In this document: in pieces, positions 1-12,716 of the stretch
How positions within the stretch are numbered: position 1 is the first letter of the stretch
Layout of the letters: every line of letters starts with the position of its first letter
Assembly (NCBI GenBank): GCA_022828595.1
Contig: JAKGHH010000002.1
Span: 67,552,383 to 67,616,382 of the forward strand
Length of the DNA stretch: 64,000 nt
DNA from: Nelumbo lutea
Taxonomy: Eukaryota > Streptophyta > Magnoliopsida > Proteales > Nelumbonaceae
Direction: 5' to 3'
Position numbers and translations under genes: made by a program
The notes under the pieces: model-generated
What the model was told of the DNA's origin: nothing
The model's database searches: none
The model's input: only the letters and a program-made list of their open reading frames with translations

Positions 1-436
1 CATACTTGCAAATAGATCCCCTTTGTTAGAATCCTCTAAAAAAAGGCATGAAATTAAAATGTCCAAAATATCGACATAATTACTTTTAACCAAAATGTTC
101 ATTTTCAAAATTTTCTCCTCATATGAATGGCTAGTCTAAACCCTTTTTTTTTCAGAAATAGATTTACTTTTCAAGTTTTTCCTTCATATCAATCATTCAA
201 AGGTAAAGTTGCAACTTTAAGTTCTCTTTTTTTTGTTGTTGTTGTTTATAATATTTGTATTGTTTCTTCTTTTGTAGAAATCAATCTCAATAGTATTTGC
301 ATGGATATTTTGGACATTTTTGTGCCTTTTATTAGAGGGTTCTAACAAAGGTGGTCTACTTGGGATTGTGTCAAAAAGTTCAGGGGAGGTGACTACAATT
401 ACCAAACTTTGGGGGGGTTTTAACAATTTACCCTAA
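1..436. mobile_element. Foldback MITE, left end cut by window edge
   Basis: The first 60 bases and the stretch at about 295-350 are inverted copies of each other: both carry CCTTTGTTAGAA followed by CCTCTAA and then AATGTCCAAAATAT. The right end runs out through a C/G-run stretch into TTTACCCT at about 436, the usual end of plant AGGGTAAA-type foldback elements. No coding potential is seen inside; the short frames here are chance. The left end lies outside the window, so no target duplication can be checked. Confidence 0.6.
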
Positions 437-2089
437 AAATTAAAAAAGATGAAAACATAAAAATACACAAAATTATGAAAAAAAAATTAGACACATCTCT
501 AATATCACATCTCCATCACATTAAACAAAACTAAGTATAATAAATAAGAATTAAACAAAACTAAGTATACTTATAGACATAAATATATATAAAAAAAAAA
601 TTATAGGACATCCGGAAACTTAATTGCTATCATTATCATCTGCAATTGTCATGCACAAAATAAATCACGTGCACATTTACTGGTTATAATATGTTTCTAT
701 CTACCGCCTAACAATGATGACTCATATATACAATTTGTCAAAATAATGAGCCAACTCATAAAAGAAAACATCATGATGTAAAACCAATCATTTTCTTGAA
801 GTGAATTTGGTCGTGGTTGAGTTCCCATGCTGACTAAACAACAAATAACCATCAATATCAGTGAGTGTTGTCTGAGTGAATAGAAAACTGGAACGTCTTA
901 GGACTGCATTTTAAGTTGCAATGGTGATTGTTCTTAACTCGTTTTCTCTTATTCATGGTTCCATACATTATTTACTTTGTGCTATGATAATTAATAAGGT
1001 GACAAAGATATGTGCACGCCATTTTTCCTTGCTATAATATCAGGATTGGCAGGCCCCATCTCACGCTTGTGTTGTTGTTTAATCAGGTCGTTGCTAATCT
1101 TGGATATGGTCTTTATAAACGTGTCTCTATCTAAGCCCAACAGCCAAATGGTACTTTACAAAAACTTTGTAGTCTCCCTGAAAGCACTAGCCTGCACATT
1201 GGGAGTCGCTATGAATTTAACACACATGTGGGAGATATTCCCAATGCATGTGCAGATAGATGCCAATACTTTCAATATGCATGCAGAGTTTTGTAGGGAA
1301 GGAATTCGACAAGTCAATTTTGTTTTGTGGGTTAGACTAGTGATAATCACCCTTAATCCATATCTAAAGCCGACCCATTATTATCAACCTGCCTACAGGT
1401 TTCACGCATGTACATGTGGTTCCATCCACTGAGAGGTAGGATGGAAACTTATGGAAGGGAAACACACATGGGACAAAAGTCACAATACTTGCTCATTGTT
1501 TTATTTTTCCCCTTTTTTGCTAAAGAAGATACATTAATAATATTTGTTCAATGTTGGAAAGCACCTCAATAAGCGAACAATAAGCACCACCTCGATCTTC
1601 CACAGTATCGCCTTTCAATTTTCTAACAGTGCTAGAAGATCTACTTAATTCAAAATGATCAAAATTATCACATTATCCCTCTAGACTCTAGTTCCCTATT
1701 GGTGTTATGTAAAGCATCCAATTCAACTATAACCTGGAAATGGTGTAGTGATCAAGGAATACTAATTGCATTCGGAAGTAATATTAATTAGGTGCAAAGT
1801 TTAAGGTATTGATATGCATGATATGTTTCTACAAACGTATTGACCTAAATAGGTATTTTGAACCTTGTTCCAAAGTTCGATAGAGTGAACAAAGCAGATT
1901 TGTTAGAAAACTTTTGGAGTACTCTTGAGTTGCGTCCCTGTAGTGAAGATTTATTTTCAGTTTGAGTGGTGTAACTTTGTTTGATTTGTCAGCTCAACAA
2001 CCAAATGACTTGTATTCTATCTCTTTTACAATTTAATGAAAATTTTCAATTGATCCTTCAAAAAAAATAATGAAATGAGGCTGTAAAAA
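437..2089. other. Intergenic, no gene recognised
   Basis: A 140-codon open frame at 1010-1432 (+) has no recognisable domain. It overlaps a short hairpin at about 1190-1258 whose arms (GCACATTGGGA and TCCCAATGC) match the 'agatgttcccaatgc' MITE family seen elsewhere in this window, so I do not call it a gene. The rest is AT-rich sequence without visible signals. The tail of this stretch (about 1980-2065) ends in an A-run and may be the 3' end of an old retroelement. Confidence 0.4.
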
Positions 2090-5000
2090 ACCACTAACAA
2101 GCCCAAGAGATCAAAGGACATGACCTACCTTGGCCAAATTCAATGACTCGTTTCAGAACATTCGGAAATAGATCAAGGATTCATTCATTATTTCTCTGAC
2201 CTCTTTAACACTCAAACTAATGTAGACTTGTCCTCTTTGAATCAATTGTTGCCCCAAATCATCTTATATTCTTGTAAACCATACTTATATTTATCTCTTA
2301 CCCAAAAAGTTGGACTGTTCCAAAGTCCAAGACTACCATCCCATTAGCCTTTGTAGTTATACAAAATCCCAGCCAAAATCATCGCGAACTGTCATGGTAC
2401 TATTGGACAAGTGTATAGGCCTCACCCAAGCTGCATTTGTTCCAGGCAAACACATATTTGATAACATTATCCTTTCCCAAGAAATGTTCAACTTTCTAAA
2501 ATCCCAAGAAATGTCCTTTCCCAAGTCATGTCCAAGGCCTAATAAAAGAGTGTATTTTTACTGTGTCCTTCTCAACTCTCATTAATAGCACAATAGAAGA
2601 ACACTTCCAACCTTCTACGGGCCTCAAACAAGGGAATTCTCTATTTCCTTACCTGTACATATTAGATGTGGAGGGTCTCTCTAGATTCATATATCAAGTT
2701 GAAAAGGAGAATAAGATTCAATGAATCCAAATAGCTCCAACAACTCCAAGTATCTGCCATATATATATTTTATTGATGATGTAATTCTTTTCATCAGAGC
2801 TCATAGGGACGAAATAGCAAATTTGAAAGATGTCCTTAATCATTTTCAGAACCTTTCGGGCCAATGTATCAATTTTGATAAATTTAGGGTGTTTTGCAAT
2901 AAAAATATCAGATGGAGCATGATCTGGTTACTTCTACCTAGCAGGGGCTATATTCCTATCTGGCGTTGGACGTGGTATCTGCAAAGAAGAAGGTGAAGGA
3001 TTCCCGGGGAACTCGCCCGGCGGGAACACTCTGATGCTTAAGTTAGAACTCGACGTAGAATTGAGAGAGTTGCGAAGAAATTAATGCTAAGAGTGAAGAT
3101 GCGCAATTTTCAATTACCCTTTTCTTTGGGGGTTGAAGCCCTTATATATTAATGCCTTGTCAAATCGGGTGTAACCGCCTCTAAATCTCTGTCGTAGCCG
3201 TTATTTGCCAGGGCTAAGCAGGTGAGCGCAGGTAATCGTCACAGGGTATGGCCCTGTCAGTCGAGAGACATTTTTTTGGAGCTGACAGGCACGACGCCAC
3301 CTAATGAGAAACGTGGGCGCAATCCTTTGGATTGGCAGGTGCTGCGCCGTCAGACAAGGGACGTGGGAGTAGTCTGATGGGCACGGTCTTGTCAGATAAG
3401 AAGCTTCCCGAAACCCTCGGATTGCTCAATAGCGAGCTGCCTCGTAACAAGCTGCCTTGTAGCGAGCTCTTAGGATGGGTTTTAGCGAGCTCGTTATGCC
3501 AAGTTGTAGTCAATCTATCATGCTGAGCTGTCACTTACGCTGAATCATGTTCACGTGTCACCTAATCAAGAGGTCGGGTCAAATCGCCCTCCATCAATAT
3601 CCATCCTCGTCAACTCTAGATAAAAAGTTTGAACTCTAAATTGAAGTACCTTAGGGTTCCTATGTATGGTCCAGAAACAAACACTTGGATCTCCAATACG
3701 TCATGAACAACATCTCCTGCCTAAATAAATGGAAGGCGGGAATTTTTTTTTTTTTTTTTTTCATTCAATCTGCTCTGCATTCTATCCCGATTCATTCTAT
3801 GCAAGTAGTGAAGTAGCCCCGTAAAACTGTCAATCAAATAGAGAAAACCATTAGAAACTTCCGTGGGGTAAATTGGAAGCAAACCCCCACCCCTTCCGCT
3901 AGTGTGCTTGGGTCAAGCTTTCACATCCTAAAAGTTAGGGGGCTTAGGTTTTAGGGTCCTGAAAAATAACAACTTAGTACTTCTGAAAAAGCTAGTGTGG
4001 AGGTTTCTGGCAAAGCAAGATTCTCTTTAAGCTCATATGTGGAAATCCAAATACCTCAAACCTAATGTTTCCCCTCATTGATCAAAACTTCGGGCTCCCC
4101 CCCATGGAAGATAGTAGCTCCTCTCCTCCAAGACCTCTTCCATAAGGTTGGATATGTTGTCCATACGGATGTCAATATCTATATCAGCCAATCCCCTTGG
4201 ACCCATTAGGTTTAAATTTCCAAATGATTCCTCAACCTTTGCCGCTGGAGCTCCAACAATCAAAATTTTCTGATTTGATTTCCAACGGCAGCTAGAACAT
4301 CCCCATTATTCGCCACTATTTTCTCGGCCAAATAGTCACTCTCATCTTGGGAACCCCTATCTACCCCCAAGAGGTGAACCCACCCTAGATTTGGACAAGT
4401 CACTCCTCGGGAAAGTTCATTACCAAGCAGGCATATAAACACTTATCTTCCTCTGTGCACCCCCCATCTCTGACCAGCATGGGAAATGTTTTTCTAGATC
4501 TGGAAATTTCCAATACCAACAAGGTTCCAACTTTTCATGTGGAGGGTGCTAAACAATTGTTTTCCAGTCAAGGAGAAACTATTTCTTGATCCACGAGATG
4601 CCCAATGTGGCTTGTGTAATCAAGAAATAGAATCTCTAAACCATCTTCTCTCCCACTGCTTGTTTGCCAAAGCAATCCTCTTCACAGCTCCTTGGAACAT
4701 CTCATTGCATTCCTTATTCTAGGACGTGTGGGTCTATTGTGTTTGTTACATTATTGATTAGATAACGGACAATAATGAATGTTCTTTAATTTTAAGTTGG
4801 TATGCATTGGCTCTCTATTATATTTGGTTTGCTCGTAATGAACAACACTTCAAAAGGAAACAACATTCCAATTAATTGGATTATCATGAGAATAAAAAAC
4901 CTAATACGGTCCATATCTTTGTCTGAAAATATGCCTCCTCTAGAGGTGCCCCAACAGAAATTCTCGTTGGTAGTAAAACCCCAAACCAATATCATTATAT

Positions 5001-5400
5001 TTACAGATGGGGGCCTGTTAAATGAAAATTCTTGTACTTTTGGAGTAATCTGTCTTACCTCATCTCTCTCCTGTTTAGGGATTGTTGGTGGAAGAAGTAG
5101 CTAGTGTGGATCAGTAGAGGAAGCTCAACTTTGGGCTATATACCAGGGCGTGTCTTTTGCATCCCGATTCTCTTCAAGTCGTGGTGATTCAAGTGCTGGA
5201 GAACAAGGCGTCATTGCGCCTGTGCCTTTCACAAAAGACCAAAACTTTGCTCTAATCTTTTGTGCCTATTAGTTTCTATTAAGTTTAACAAGCCAGCTCA
5301 TACAGTGGCCCAAAAAGGCCAAAATTCTTGAGTGAGGAACTCTTCAATTTTCACAGTTATCCATCCAGGATACTAGATGTAAATATCTATATTTCCCTAT
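2090..5400 (+). mobile_element. Decayed LINE (ORF2: RT, zinc finger, RNase H), split by a solo LTR
   Basis: Pieces of a plant L1-type ORF2 lie in order on the + strand. There is a pre-RT segment near 2180-2270, then RT with DYHPISLC and QAAFVPGKHIFDNIILSQE at about 2325-2480. The catalytic box follows as FIDDVILF near 2772 (normally F/Y-ADD), then thumb segments at 3600-4080 (VWRFLAKQDSL). The zf-RVT finger is at 4537-4722 (CGLCNQEIESLNHLLSHC), and the RNase H start at about 4990-5100 (IIIFTDGG). Many stops and frameshifts show that it is dead. The solo LTR at 2961-3596 separates the RT palm from the thumb. I infer an ancient insertion; 3' tail and TSD are not clear. Confidence 0.8.
2961..3596 (-). 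mobile_element. Solo LTR, Ty3-gypsy (Tat-like) type
   Basis: This GC-richer block of about 636 bp starts TGGCG and ends CCATCA, giving TG...CA termini. Read on the minus strand it has a TATA box (ATATATAAGGG, near 3143-3155). Its 3' end carries a GCATCAGAGTG, a GGGCGAGTTCCCCGGG and a TTTGCAGATACCACG segment, a layout typical of plant Tat/Ogre-lineage LTR ends. Flanks CTATC (left) and ATATC (right) fit a 5-bp target duplication with one change. No primer-binding site or internal domain adjoins it, so it is a solo LTR left by recombination. Exact ends are inferred. Confidence 0.65.
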
Positions 5401-6063
5401 CGTTGTTATACTAAAAATAATTTAGCTATCAAAAAAATAAGGATATACAAAATAAAAGAAACCTACAACCGAAGTTCTATAACTTGAAACCAAACCTGTT
5501 CATAACCCAAGTAACTCGGTCCATTCTTTGTTAGGCTTGAACATGATTGAGAAAGTCCAACCAGATAATATTTTACATAATAATATATATATATATATAT
5601 ATAATATGCATTTTTGTTTTATTCCTCTTCTCTTTTTCTCAAATAACAATGATATATTTGAGTATTTTTGGGTTTTGATGTTATTTTATCCAATTTTCAA
5701 AGATGGACTTCATGTTCAAGCTCAAAGATCTAAACTAGGCCCGAATTCAAGATTGAACGTGTTCTATTAATATAGAGGCCTGCCCTGGCCTGGCCAGATT
5801 GTGTTTTTGTTGTCTTCGACTAAACCATATTTTTTAGTTTTAACTCAAAAGGTTTAGGCGGTGTGGGATCATTGATGACTAACAAACTGGTATTTAAGGC
5901 CCTGTGCTAGAGAATCATTTTTGGGGATTCTTATGATTTTTTGGAGTATCGTGTTTGGGTTTGACATCTCTTCAGAATCCATCCTTTTTTGAATGGAATT
6001 TCTCATCCGAATGCCCACTCCCAAGAAATGAAAAATATCACACAGATGAGAAATTCTCACTAT
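5401..6063. other. Intergenic, no gene recognised
   Basis: A short (TA)n run lies at about 5584-5603. No open frame here resembles a protein family and no other repeat structure was recognised. Confidence 0.35.
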
Positions 6064-8439
6064 TAAAGGTGTAAATTGAGCCATACCATGCTGGCACGCA
6101 AGCTGAACTGGGCCGTGCTTCCCTCTCTTGGGATAAGTTGGGGGATCATCCTAACACGACCCATGCCCCAAGACCATGTGAGCCTATGTCGGGCCGCGGG
6201 CATGGGCCGAGTGGGCTGCAGGCCATTGTCTTTATCATTTTTCTTCAAGTTCCACTTCCATCTCCATTTTGATTTTGATCATCGGCGTCATGTGAATCAT
6301 CAAGTGCAGTGTCATGCCCTCCTTTGTCTTGTAATCTATCGTCAACATCTAGCCAATCTTTGAAACAAATGCACATCTCCAAACTTTTATCATTCATGCA
6401 GCTTCTCTTATCATCCAGCACCTTAGTACTTGCAGTAAAACAAGACTTCGATGGAAATGTAGACAGCAGAGAGTAAATTACGTGCCATGGTAGTGGTTTT
6501 TTTTTCTTGTCCACTCCACCAAGCTAAAATATCAAAATTATTCATTCCTTTTGAGTTGAATGAATCACTTAAATAGAAAAAAAAATTGTTTATAAATAAA
6601 AATTAAGTTTAGCAAATGAATTTGTTGATGAAGTAACAGCAGATTTCTGCCTCCTACTTATTAAAGATTGAACTCTATCTTTTGTAGTATTGGAATTAGT
6701 TGTTTCAAAATTGGAAGATACACCAGTACAACTTGTAGATTTTTTATGCCCTACTATATGAGATTCATATAAGCTATACGTTTCAAATAATAAATTATTA
6801 ATATTTTCGTTTTGATTTCCAACTTCAACATTCATATTTTCACAATATGATTCAAGTACAATATCTATACCATATTTCTCAATCTTCATAAAAAATAATA
6901 TCTTGTGACATTTTTGCATTATAAAAATAAGTAAGAATTTGTTTATAGGGAATACAACTTTCTAAAAATGTTTATATTTTAAACCATAATTATGGCATAA
7001 ATATTTAAATAGAACTTTTAATATATATAATACAATTCCTAATTTTAGAAATAAAATTTAAAGCATCTTGAATACATAAATTTAAAATGTAACATGCACA
7101 TCTAATATGAAATAATTTACCATTTAAATATGGTTTTAATTGAGATTTTAAAATATTTATCGTCAAATCATTATTACTAACATTATCAAAACTAATAGAA
7201 AAAGGTTTATTTTCAATTCTATAAACATGTAAAGTATTTAAAATACTTGCAGCAATAGTTGGGCCAGTATATAGCCATTCAAGCTTAGTAAAACTTAAAA
7301 TTCTTTTTTGTAAAGTTCAGTTTCATCAATAAAATAACCGATAACACAAATATAACTTATATCAAATTTAAAGGTCCAAATATCAGAAGCAATTGCAACT
7401 CTAGAGTTAAGATTTGATAAAAATAGAAATTAAATTTTGTTTATATGAATAGAAAACTTTCAAAGTATCTACTCTAATAGTATTTCTATAAACTTTTTAA
7501 AATTGAGGATTTACAGATTCATGTAAAAATATTTTAAATTTACTATCTTAAACTAATAAAAATGGTTGTTCAGCATATACAATATATTATGCCAACTCAT
7601 GCCTCATTTTTCTTGTAAATATTTAAAAGTACCAAAATCCCCTCCCAATTTGTGTTTGGGATTTTTTTCTTTCCCTTATTCTTCTTCTTGTTTCTCATGG
7701 CTGAGCAAATGTCTGCCCAAGTGGCTAATACCACTCTTGCTACAATAGCTATTGTCACTCCTACATTTTTGGCAAATAGCCCTTTTTCCCTTCCCCCCAA
7801 CCTCAATTTTCAAACCGGACTAGTTAATTTAGTTCCCTTATATTTCTTACCCCCAACACCAATAGTAGTACAAGTAGTAGGGGGTGGGAACTTCGACAAT
7901 TTCAATAGCATTCATATCAATGTTAACACTATCGTGTTGCGATTGAACACTGCCAACATTGAACATACTGGAGAATTAGTTTCAAGAGGAGCTGACCATT
8001 TTTTAATTAAAAAAATAAAAATTAATTTAATTGTACTCACCCGGATTACTCGTTCAGAATATCAACTCGATTTCAATGGTCAAAGCCTACAAGCCTCCCA
8101 AATTGCTAACTTTAGATACTTGAGTAAGCCTTATTCTTTTAGAAACATGAAAAAAGTCGAGACTAGAGAATTGGAGAGTAGAGAGAGTATTGAGAGTATG
8201 AGAGTGTATGAGAAGAGAATTGCTGAATTGGTGTAATGAGAATGGTGGAGAATAGGTCTATTTAAGAATTGAAAATAATTCAATTGCTCAAAATACCCTA
8301 AAAACTAATCATTTTTTAGTTGTTGGAAGGGGTATTTTGATTATTGTAAAGTCATTTGTCATGCCGTCGTACCATGCCATTTTGAGTCGATGCAAAATCG
8401 TGTCAGGCCATGGGCGGCATATCCCAATTTATACCTTTA
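6064..8439 (-). mobile_element. Decayed autonomous hAT (Ac-like) transposon
   Basis: The ends are inverted: TAAAGGTGTAAATTGAG on the left and, read from the other strand, TAAAGGTATAAATTGGG on the right. Both continue into similar subterminal CATGCC-rich sequence. This is the TAGNGGTGTAAA-like terminus of hAT elements, and it closely matches the non-autonomous element at 28854-29300. The interior holds a broken transposase gene. A matching 8-bp TSD was not found, so either the ends are off by a few bases or the TSD has decayed. Confidence 0.65.
6245..7810 (-). pseudogene. hAT transposase, broken (BED finger, catalytic core, dimerisation domain)
   Basis: This would bind the element ends and catalyse cut-and-paste transposition. 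On the minus strand, about 7800-7690 encodes a BED-type finger (C-x2-C, then KSGISHLGRHLLSH). About 7450-7050 encodes the core, with AIASDIWTFKFDISYICVIG and ISFDNVSNNDLTINILK. Another core segment is at 6919-6590. The C-terminal dimerisation segment at 6514-6245 has KVLDDKRSCMNDKSLEMCIC and FKDWLD. Several stops and frameshifts interrupt the frame. The long + strand frame at 7652-8236 is an antisense shadow of this gene. Family assignment is firm; activity is excluded. Confidence 0.75.
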
Positions 8440-8639
8440 AATTCGCAAACTTTACAAATGTTTGTGAATTTAGTTACAAATTTTACAATGCTAAGTTTCA
8501 TTTTGTCCATTGAACTTATAATGTACCAACCTATAGTAATTTTTTATGTATGACTATTTTTTTGGGACTTCGAGGGTGAATGCTTTGTAAATATTTAGTT
8601 ATTTAATACAATAGTTTTATCTTAAAAAAAAATAAAAAA

Positions 8640-9095
8640 GGGAAAATTCCATAAACTTTGGCTTGAGTGACAATTTGGTCCTCAAATTTTAAAATGCGAC
8701 AATTTAATACCTGAACTTTCAAAATGTGATAATTCAATACTCAAACTTTCAAAATGTGACAATTTAATACCTATTGTTAACCAATCCGTTACTCGATCGT
8801 TAAATGGCATTGAAAAAGTAAAAAAATGCTTTAAGAATGCCATCTAATTCTCTTTATCAATCATCTAAACATTGACAATAAAATGATCAGTCCCAAATTC
8901 TATATTCTTCTAAGCAATTATTCAGTTTGTTGTCATAATTTGAATGATTGATAAAAAGAATTAGATGATATTCTTAAGATATTTTTGACTTTTCAAATGT
9001 CATTTAACGACTGATTAACGACTGATTAACGGATGTCGCATCTTAAAGTTGGGATTAAATTATCAGTCGAGCCAAAATACAGGGTGAATTTTCCC
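8640..9095. mobile_element. MULE-like foldback MITE
   Basis: A 456-bp element with long inverted arms: GGGAAAATTCCATAAACTTT at the left and, from the other strand, GGGAAAATTCACCCTGTATT at the right. Inner arms share the 'caatttaataccta...aactttcaaaatg' theme. The flanks AATAAAAAA and AATAAAATA (8 of 9) fit a 9-bp Mutator-type TSD, though they are low complexity. A related element is at 51655-52170. No protein is encoded. Confidence 0.6.
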
Positions 9096-9104
9096 AATAA
9101 AATA

Positions 9105-9490
9105 ACAAACACGTGTTAGATAACAACACGCACGTGAAAGAGGGGGCATTTCAATAATTCGCAGGTCGTCTTCTTCCTCCCACTCTAAGACTCCACTTCG
9201 GGTGCCTGAGGCATACGATTCGTCGATTCGACAGCCACTAAAAAGCTCTATCAGTTGCTGGACGGTGATGAAACGGTGGAGAGACAGACAGCGATGAAAT
9301 GGTCGGGTGACCCCTTGACGCTTGGTTGGTTCGGTGTTGAAGGAAGGGAAAAGCTGGCTTTTGAGGACGGAGAGGTGAAGATTCCCAAAGATTCCATCCA
9401 TGCCCATCTCGGCTGAGATTGTGGAGACCCAAATCGATTATGGAGTATACTGTGCGGAGAACCCAAATCGATTCTTGTGATACAACCCAG
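9105..9490 (+). other. Putative non-coding 5' exon of the PPR gene
   Basis: This short GC-richer, non-repetitive stretch ends in a good splice donor, CAG|GTAAGAACC, at 9490/9491. No long protein frame crosses it. The next strong acceptor on this strand before the PPR start is TTGTTCCGTGCAG ending at 15543, 61 bases ahead of the PPR ATG. I infer a 5' UTR exon with a 6-kb leader intron (9491-15543). A second GTAAGAACCTC at 9546 is a possible alternative donor. Without transcript data this is only a model. Confidence 0.3.
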
Positions 9491-9737
9491 GTAAGAACCT
9501 CACCATTGTAATCACTTTTTCGTGTTTATAGCAGTTTTGTTCCCTGGTAAGAACCTCTTCATGAGACTTTTGGCGTTTCAAACCCCAATCTCGTTCCAAA
9601 ACCCCCAAAATCCTTATCTTGTTTGTTGCATTTTTGTTTGAATTTTTTGTATGTTTTACCGAAAAAAGACTGTTATTGAATTTCTCATTGATTGGCATTT
9701 TTCCTGTTTGTTTGAGTTTCACAATGAATTGATTTGT

Positions 9738-11430
9738 GTTACGATCCATTTGTCCCATATTATCTATGGGATGCTAATGTGAGGTATCCACATAGGTAGT
9801 ATGGGATGCTGTTGTGGGGCATATATGTGATTGGGTTGAATGGTGTTAGAGTGGTGGTGGGGTATATATGTGATTGGGTTCAATGGGATGCTAATGGACT
9901 GCGGAGCGTGGTGGAATGTTACGATCCATTTGTCCCGTATTAGTAAGATGGGATGTTAATGGGAGGTATGCCATAGGTAATATGGGACAAGGATTAAATA
10001 TCGATACGATAAGTTCAGTACAGTACAGGGCGTATGGTATGGTATCGGCCAGAGGGGATACGGGATATGCTACCAATAAACCCATATCCTCTGAATCGTG
10101 TGTATCGGAGCGATACACCATTGTATCGGTTTGTATCGTGATGTATCCAAAAAGTTACGCCTGGCATGAATCAAACACAAACCTTTCCGTGCCAAAGCCT
10201 TAAACGCGCACTTGAACCATTAAGCCGCTTTTCATCTTATGAAGCTTAATAAAATAAAATAATTTCTTTCTATTCTAGTGTCCACATGTAATGCAAAAAA
10301 GTTACATTTTTGTTTAACGATTCCAGCAAAATAAAAATAATAATAATATTCAAAACCAATATTTTATAAACTAATAGAATAAATAATTTCTTAAATCCAC
10401 ATTTATATCAAAAATTTGCTTAATCTCAAGAAATTTATACGAAAAAGATATTAATAATAGAATAATTATTTTAGTACTTAATATTTATAAATTTGAACAT
10501 GAGATGTAACTTAAAATCTTATAAATTATTAATTAATATTTTAATTTGAATAAATAAAAGTATATATATTATTTGTAAAAATAAAAATATTATTTACAAA
10601 AACCTTGAGAATATAATATAAATTGAATTTGTCAAATCCGTTAATCTACATTTATATCAAAAAATGATTTTTTATCTCAAAATTTATGGAAATAAAAATA
10701 TAATAATGGAATAATTATTTTAGTAGTTAAAAATTGTGAATTTGTGTATGATGTGTATCTTAGAAAATTTAATATATTTGATATATTTTAGGTTAATATT
10801 ATATGTTATTATAAATTTTTAATTTATATTTTAATTACATTTTATAGTAACGTGTTTATTGTTTACAAAAATAAAAATATTGTTAACTAAGCATTTGAGA
10901 ATTAATTTTTAGTTGATTTGCAGTTAATATTAAAAATTAAAAATAGTGAAATAGAAAATAATCAACATAATAATTCACATATAATAGTTGCATATGTTTT
11001 GTGCCTTGAAATTCAATAGAAAATAACATAATAATAGCTCAGTGCATGTATTAATTTAAAAAATATATATATATATATATATTATGTTATGGGATTCTTG
11101 GTTGATACAATATCAATAAAAGTTTATGATTTCTATGCATCCCACTATATTAATTGTAGTATATTTCTTCACATATACCTTTAGATTATACATTTTCTAT
11201 GTATCTATACATTAATTATAGCTATTTTGATCTTAAAAATAATGTTATTAATATGTTTATAGAATTTATATGCATTTTTTGGCATATCCATATTTTTTCG
11301 TCCATATCCATGCGTTTCCAAAGTGTATCCGCATCCGAGTGACCCGATACGATACCCAATACCAATACTTTAATCCTTGGTATGGGATGCTGTTGTGGGG
11401 TATATATGTGCTTGGGTTCCCTCCCTCTAA
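9738..11430 (+). repeat. Tandem duplication of about 110-180 bp, second copy split by a TE
   Basis: GTTACGATCCATTTGTCCC occurs at 9738 and again at 9918. Both copies are followed by a GGGATG(C/T)TAATG, a GAGGTAT and a CATAGGTA(G/A)TATGGGA segment. In copy 1 this continues directly to 'tgctgttgtggggcatatatgtg'. In copy 2 the same continuation appears only after the element at 9988-11379. The duplication therefore came before the insertion. Confidence 0.65.
9988..11379. mobile_element. Non-autonomous hAT-type element, CAAGGATTAAA family
   Basis: This 1392-bp AT-rich element starts CAAGGATTAAATATCGATAC. Read from the other strand it also starts CAAGGATTAAAGTATTGG and continues into GTATCG-rich subterminal repeats. 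It is flanked by ATATGGGA and GTATGGGA, an 8-bp TSD with one mismatch, and it splits a tandem duplication precisely. A second family member is at 40971-42169. No transposase frame was found. Confidence 0.65.
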
Positions 11431-12716
11431 TAGCTAGCTTTTACGGGTGAGTTCTCCTAAGGCACATAACAATTTGGCGTTCGAAAGCCCCAAAACCTTT
11501 TTTCTAATTTGAGTTTCCCATTTATTTTATTGTTTGTGTTTTTCATTTTCTTGTTCATGTTATTTGCATGTGTTAACACCATCTCATCTCAGATTTGCTT
11601 GCTCCATGCGTCACCAACAATGAATTTTTTTTGTTTTTTAATGTATTCAAATATATTTTAAGCATCACTATGTTATTTTTAGTTTGTTTTGTAGTTTGCT
11701 TTAATTTAACAAGGAGTGGCATTCACTGAGCACCAACAAGTGTTATCAATATGTTATTTGTTTTTCAGTTTGATTTTGCAGATATGCTATTCTCTGCTCC
11801 AAATTGTCATTGTTTAATTTGGACTGCACATCAAATATTCATTTCATTTAACTTGTATGGTTGACCTTTGAAATATAAAGAGGAATTGCTCTATTCCGAA
11901 AAAAGAAAATAAAGAACAAGTCATTTGGGTGGTGAAAATTGACACCCAAATTATAAGGTATACTGCATTTTAATAAAACTAATTATATATGGATTGATTT
12001 ACATAAAACTCTCAGCACTCTAGCCATATTTCTCATTGCCATGAATCATGACTGTTCTGTTGGAGCTATCCTTCATCAGTGATTGAGTCTCCCTTTACCA
12101 CTACATTCCATGCTTTTTACAAGTTCATTACACATTTCTTATACAAGGAAAAGACTAAACTATGGCCGTTAATGTTTGAAGCCATTATATCAAACATTGT
12201 CATTTACATACTTAGATAATAATAGAAATCTGACTTTCCTGATTGTTTGCTCATAGTTATTTATCTCATTGTTTTATCAGCTTATTTATATATGCATTGT
12301 TGATAGTTATTTATCTCTTTGTTTAACAACTTATTTATATGGAGTCTTATATTAACTATAAAAAAAAAAATGTTTGCTCATAGGCTGAAAGCATGACATT
12401 CATATTGCTAGGTAGTGCCTATCTCGTCTTATGTATCACTCATCTAGAGAATTGATATGAGGAAATAGGGTGATGCCAAATATGATTTTGATTCTAAGAA
12501 ACAAGAATCAGATGACTGTGCCAAACACCAAACACACCTGCAAATTCTCTGGATGAAAATTCTTAGAATCCATTCTTTTCTGGAAGGATTCTAAGAATGA
12601 AAATTTTCAGATTTGATGCCAAATAGGGCCTAATATTTTATATTCTCCGAACGATGAATCGACTTTCACCTTATCACTCCAATCTTTCTTCTTGTTGAAC
12701 ACTTCAAGTCTTCAAG
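11431..12716. other. Non-coding stretch, no gene recognised
   Basis: AT-rich sequence without a recognisable protein, RNA or complete repeat. If the PPR leader model is right, it lies in the 5' intron. At 12478-12620 there is weak internal symmetry (ATTCTAAGAA repeated), which may be a worn MITE. Confidence 0.3.

Noticed and set aside
1010..1432. 140-codon open frame (+), longest in the first 2 kb
   Set aside because: No recognisable domain; it overlaps a MITE-like hairpin.
7652..8236. 194-codon open frame (+) starting MFGIFFFPLFFF
   Set aside because: It lies antisense to the BED-finger part of a hAT transposase read on the minus strand.
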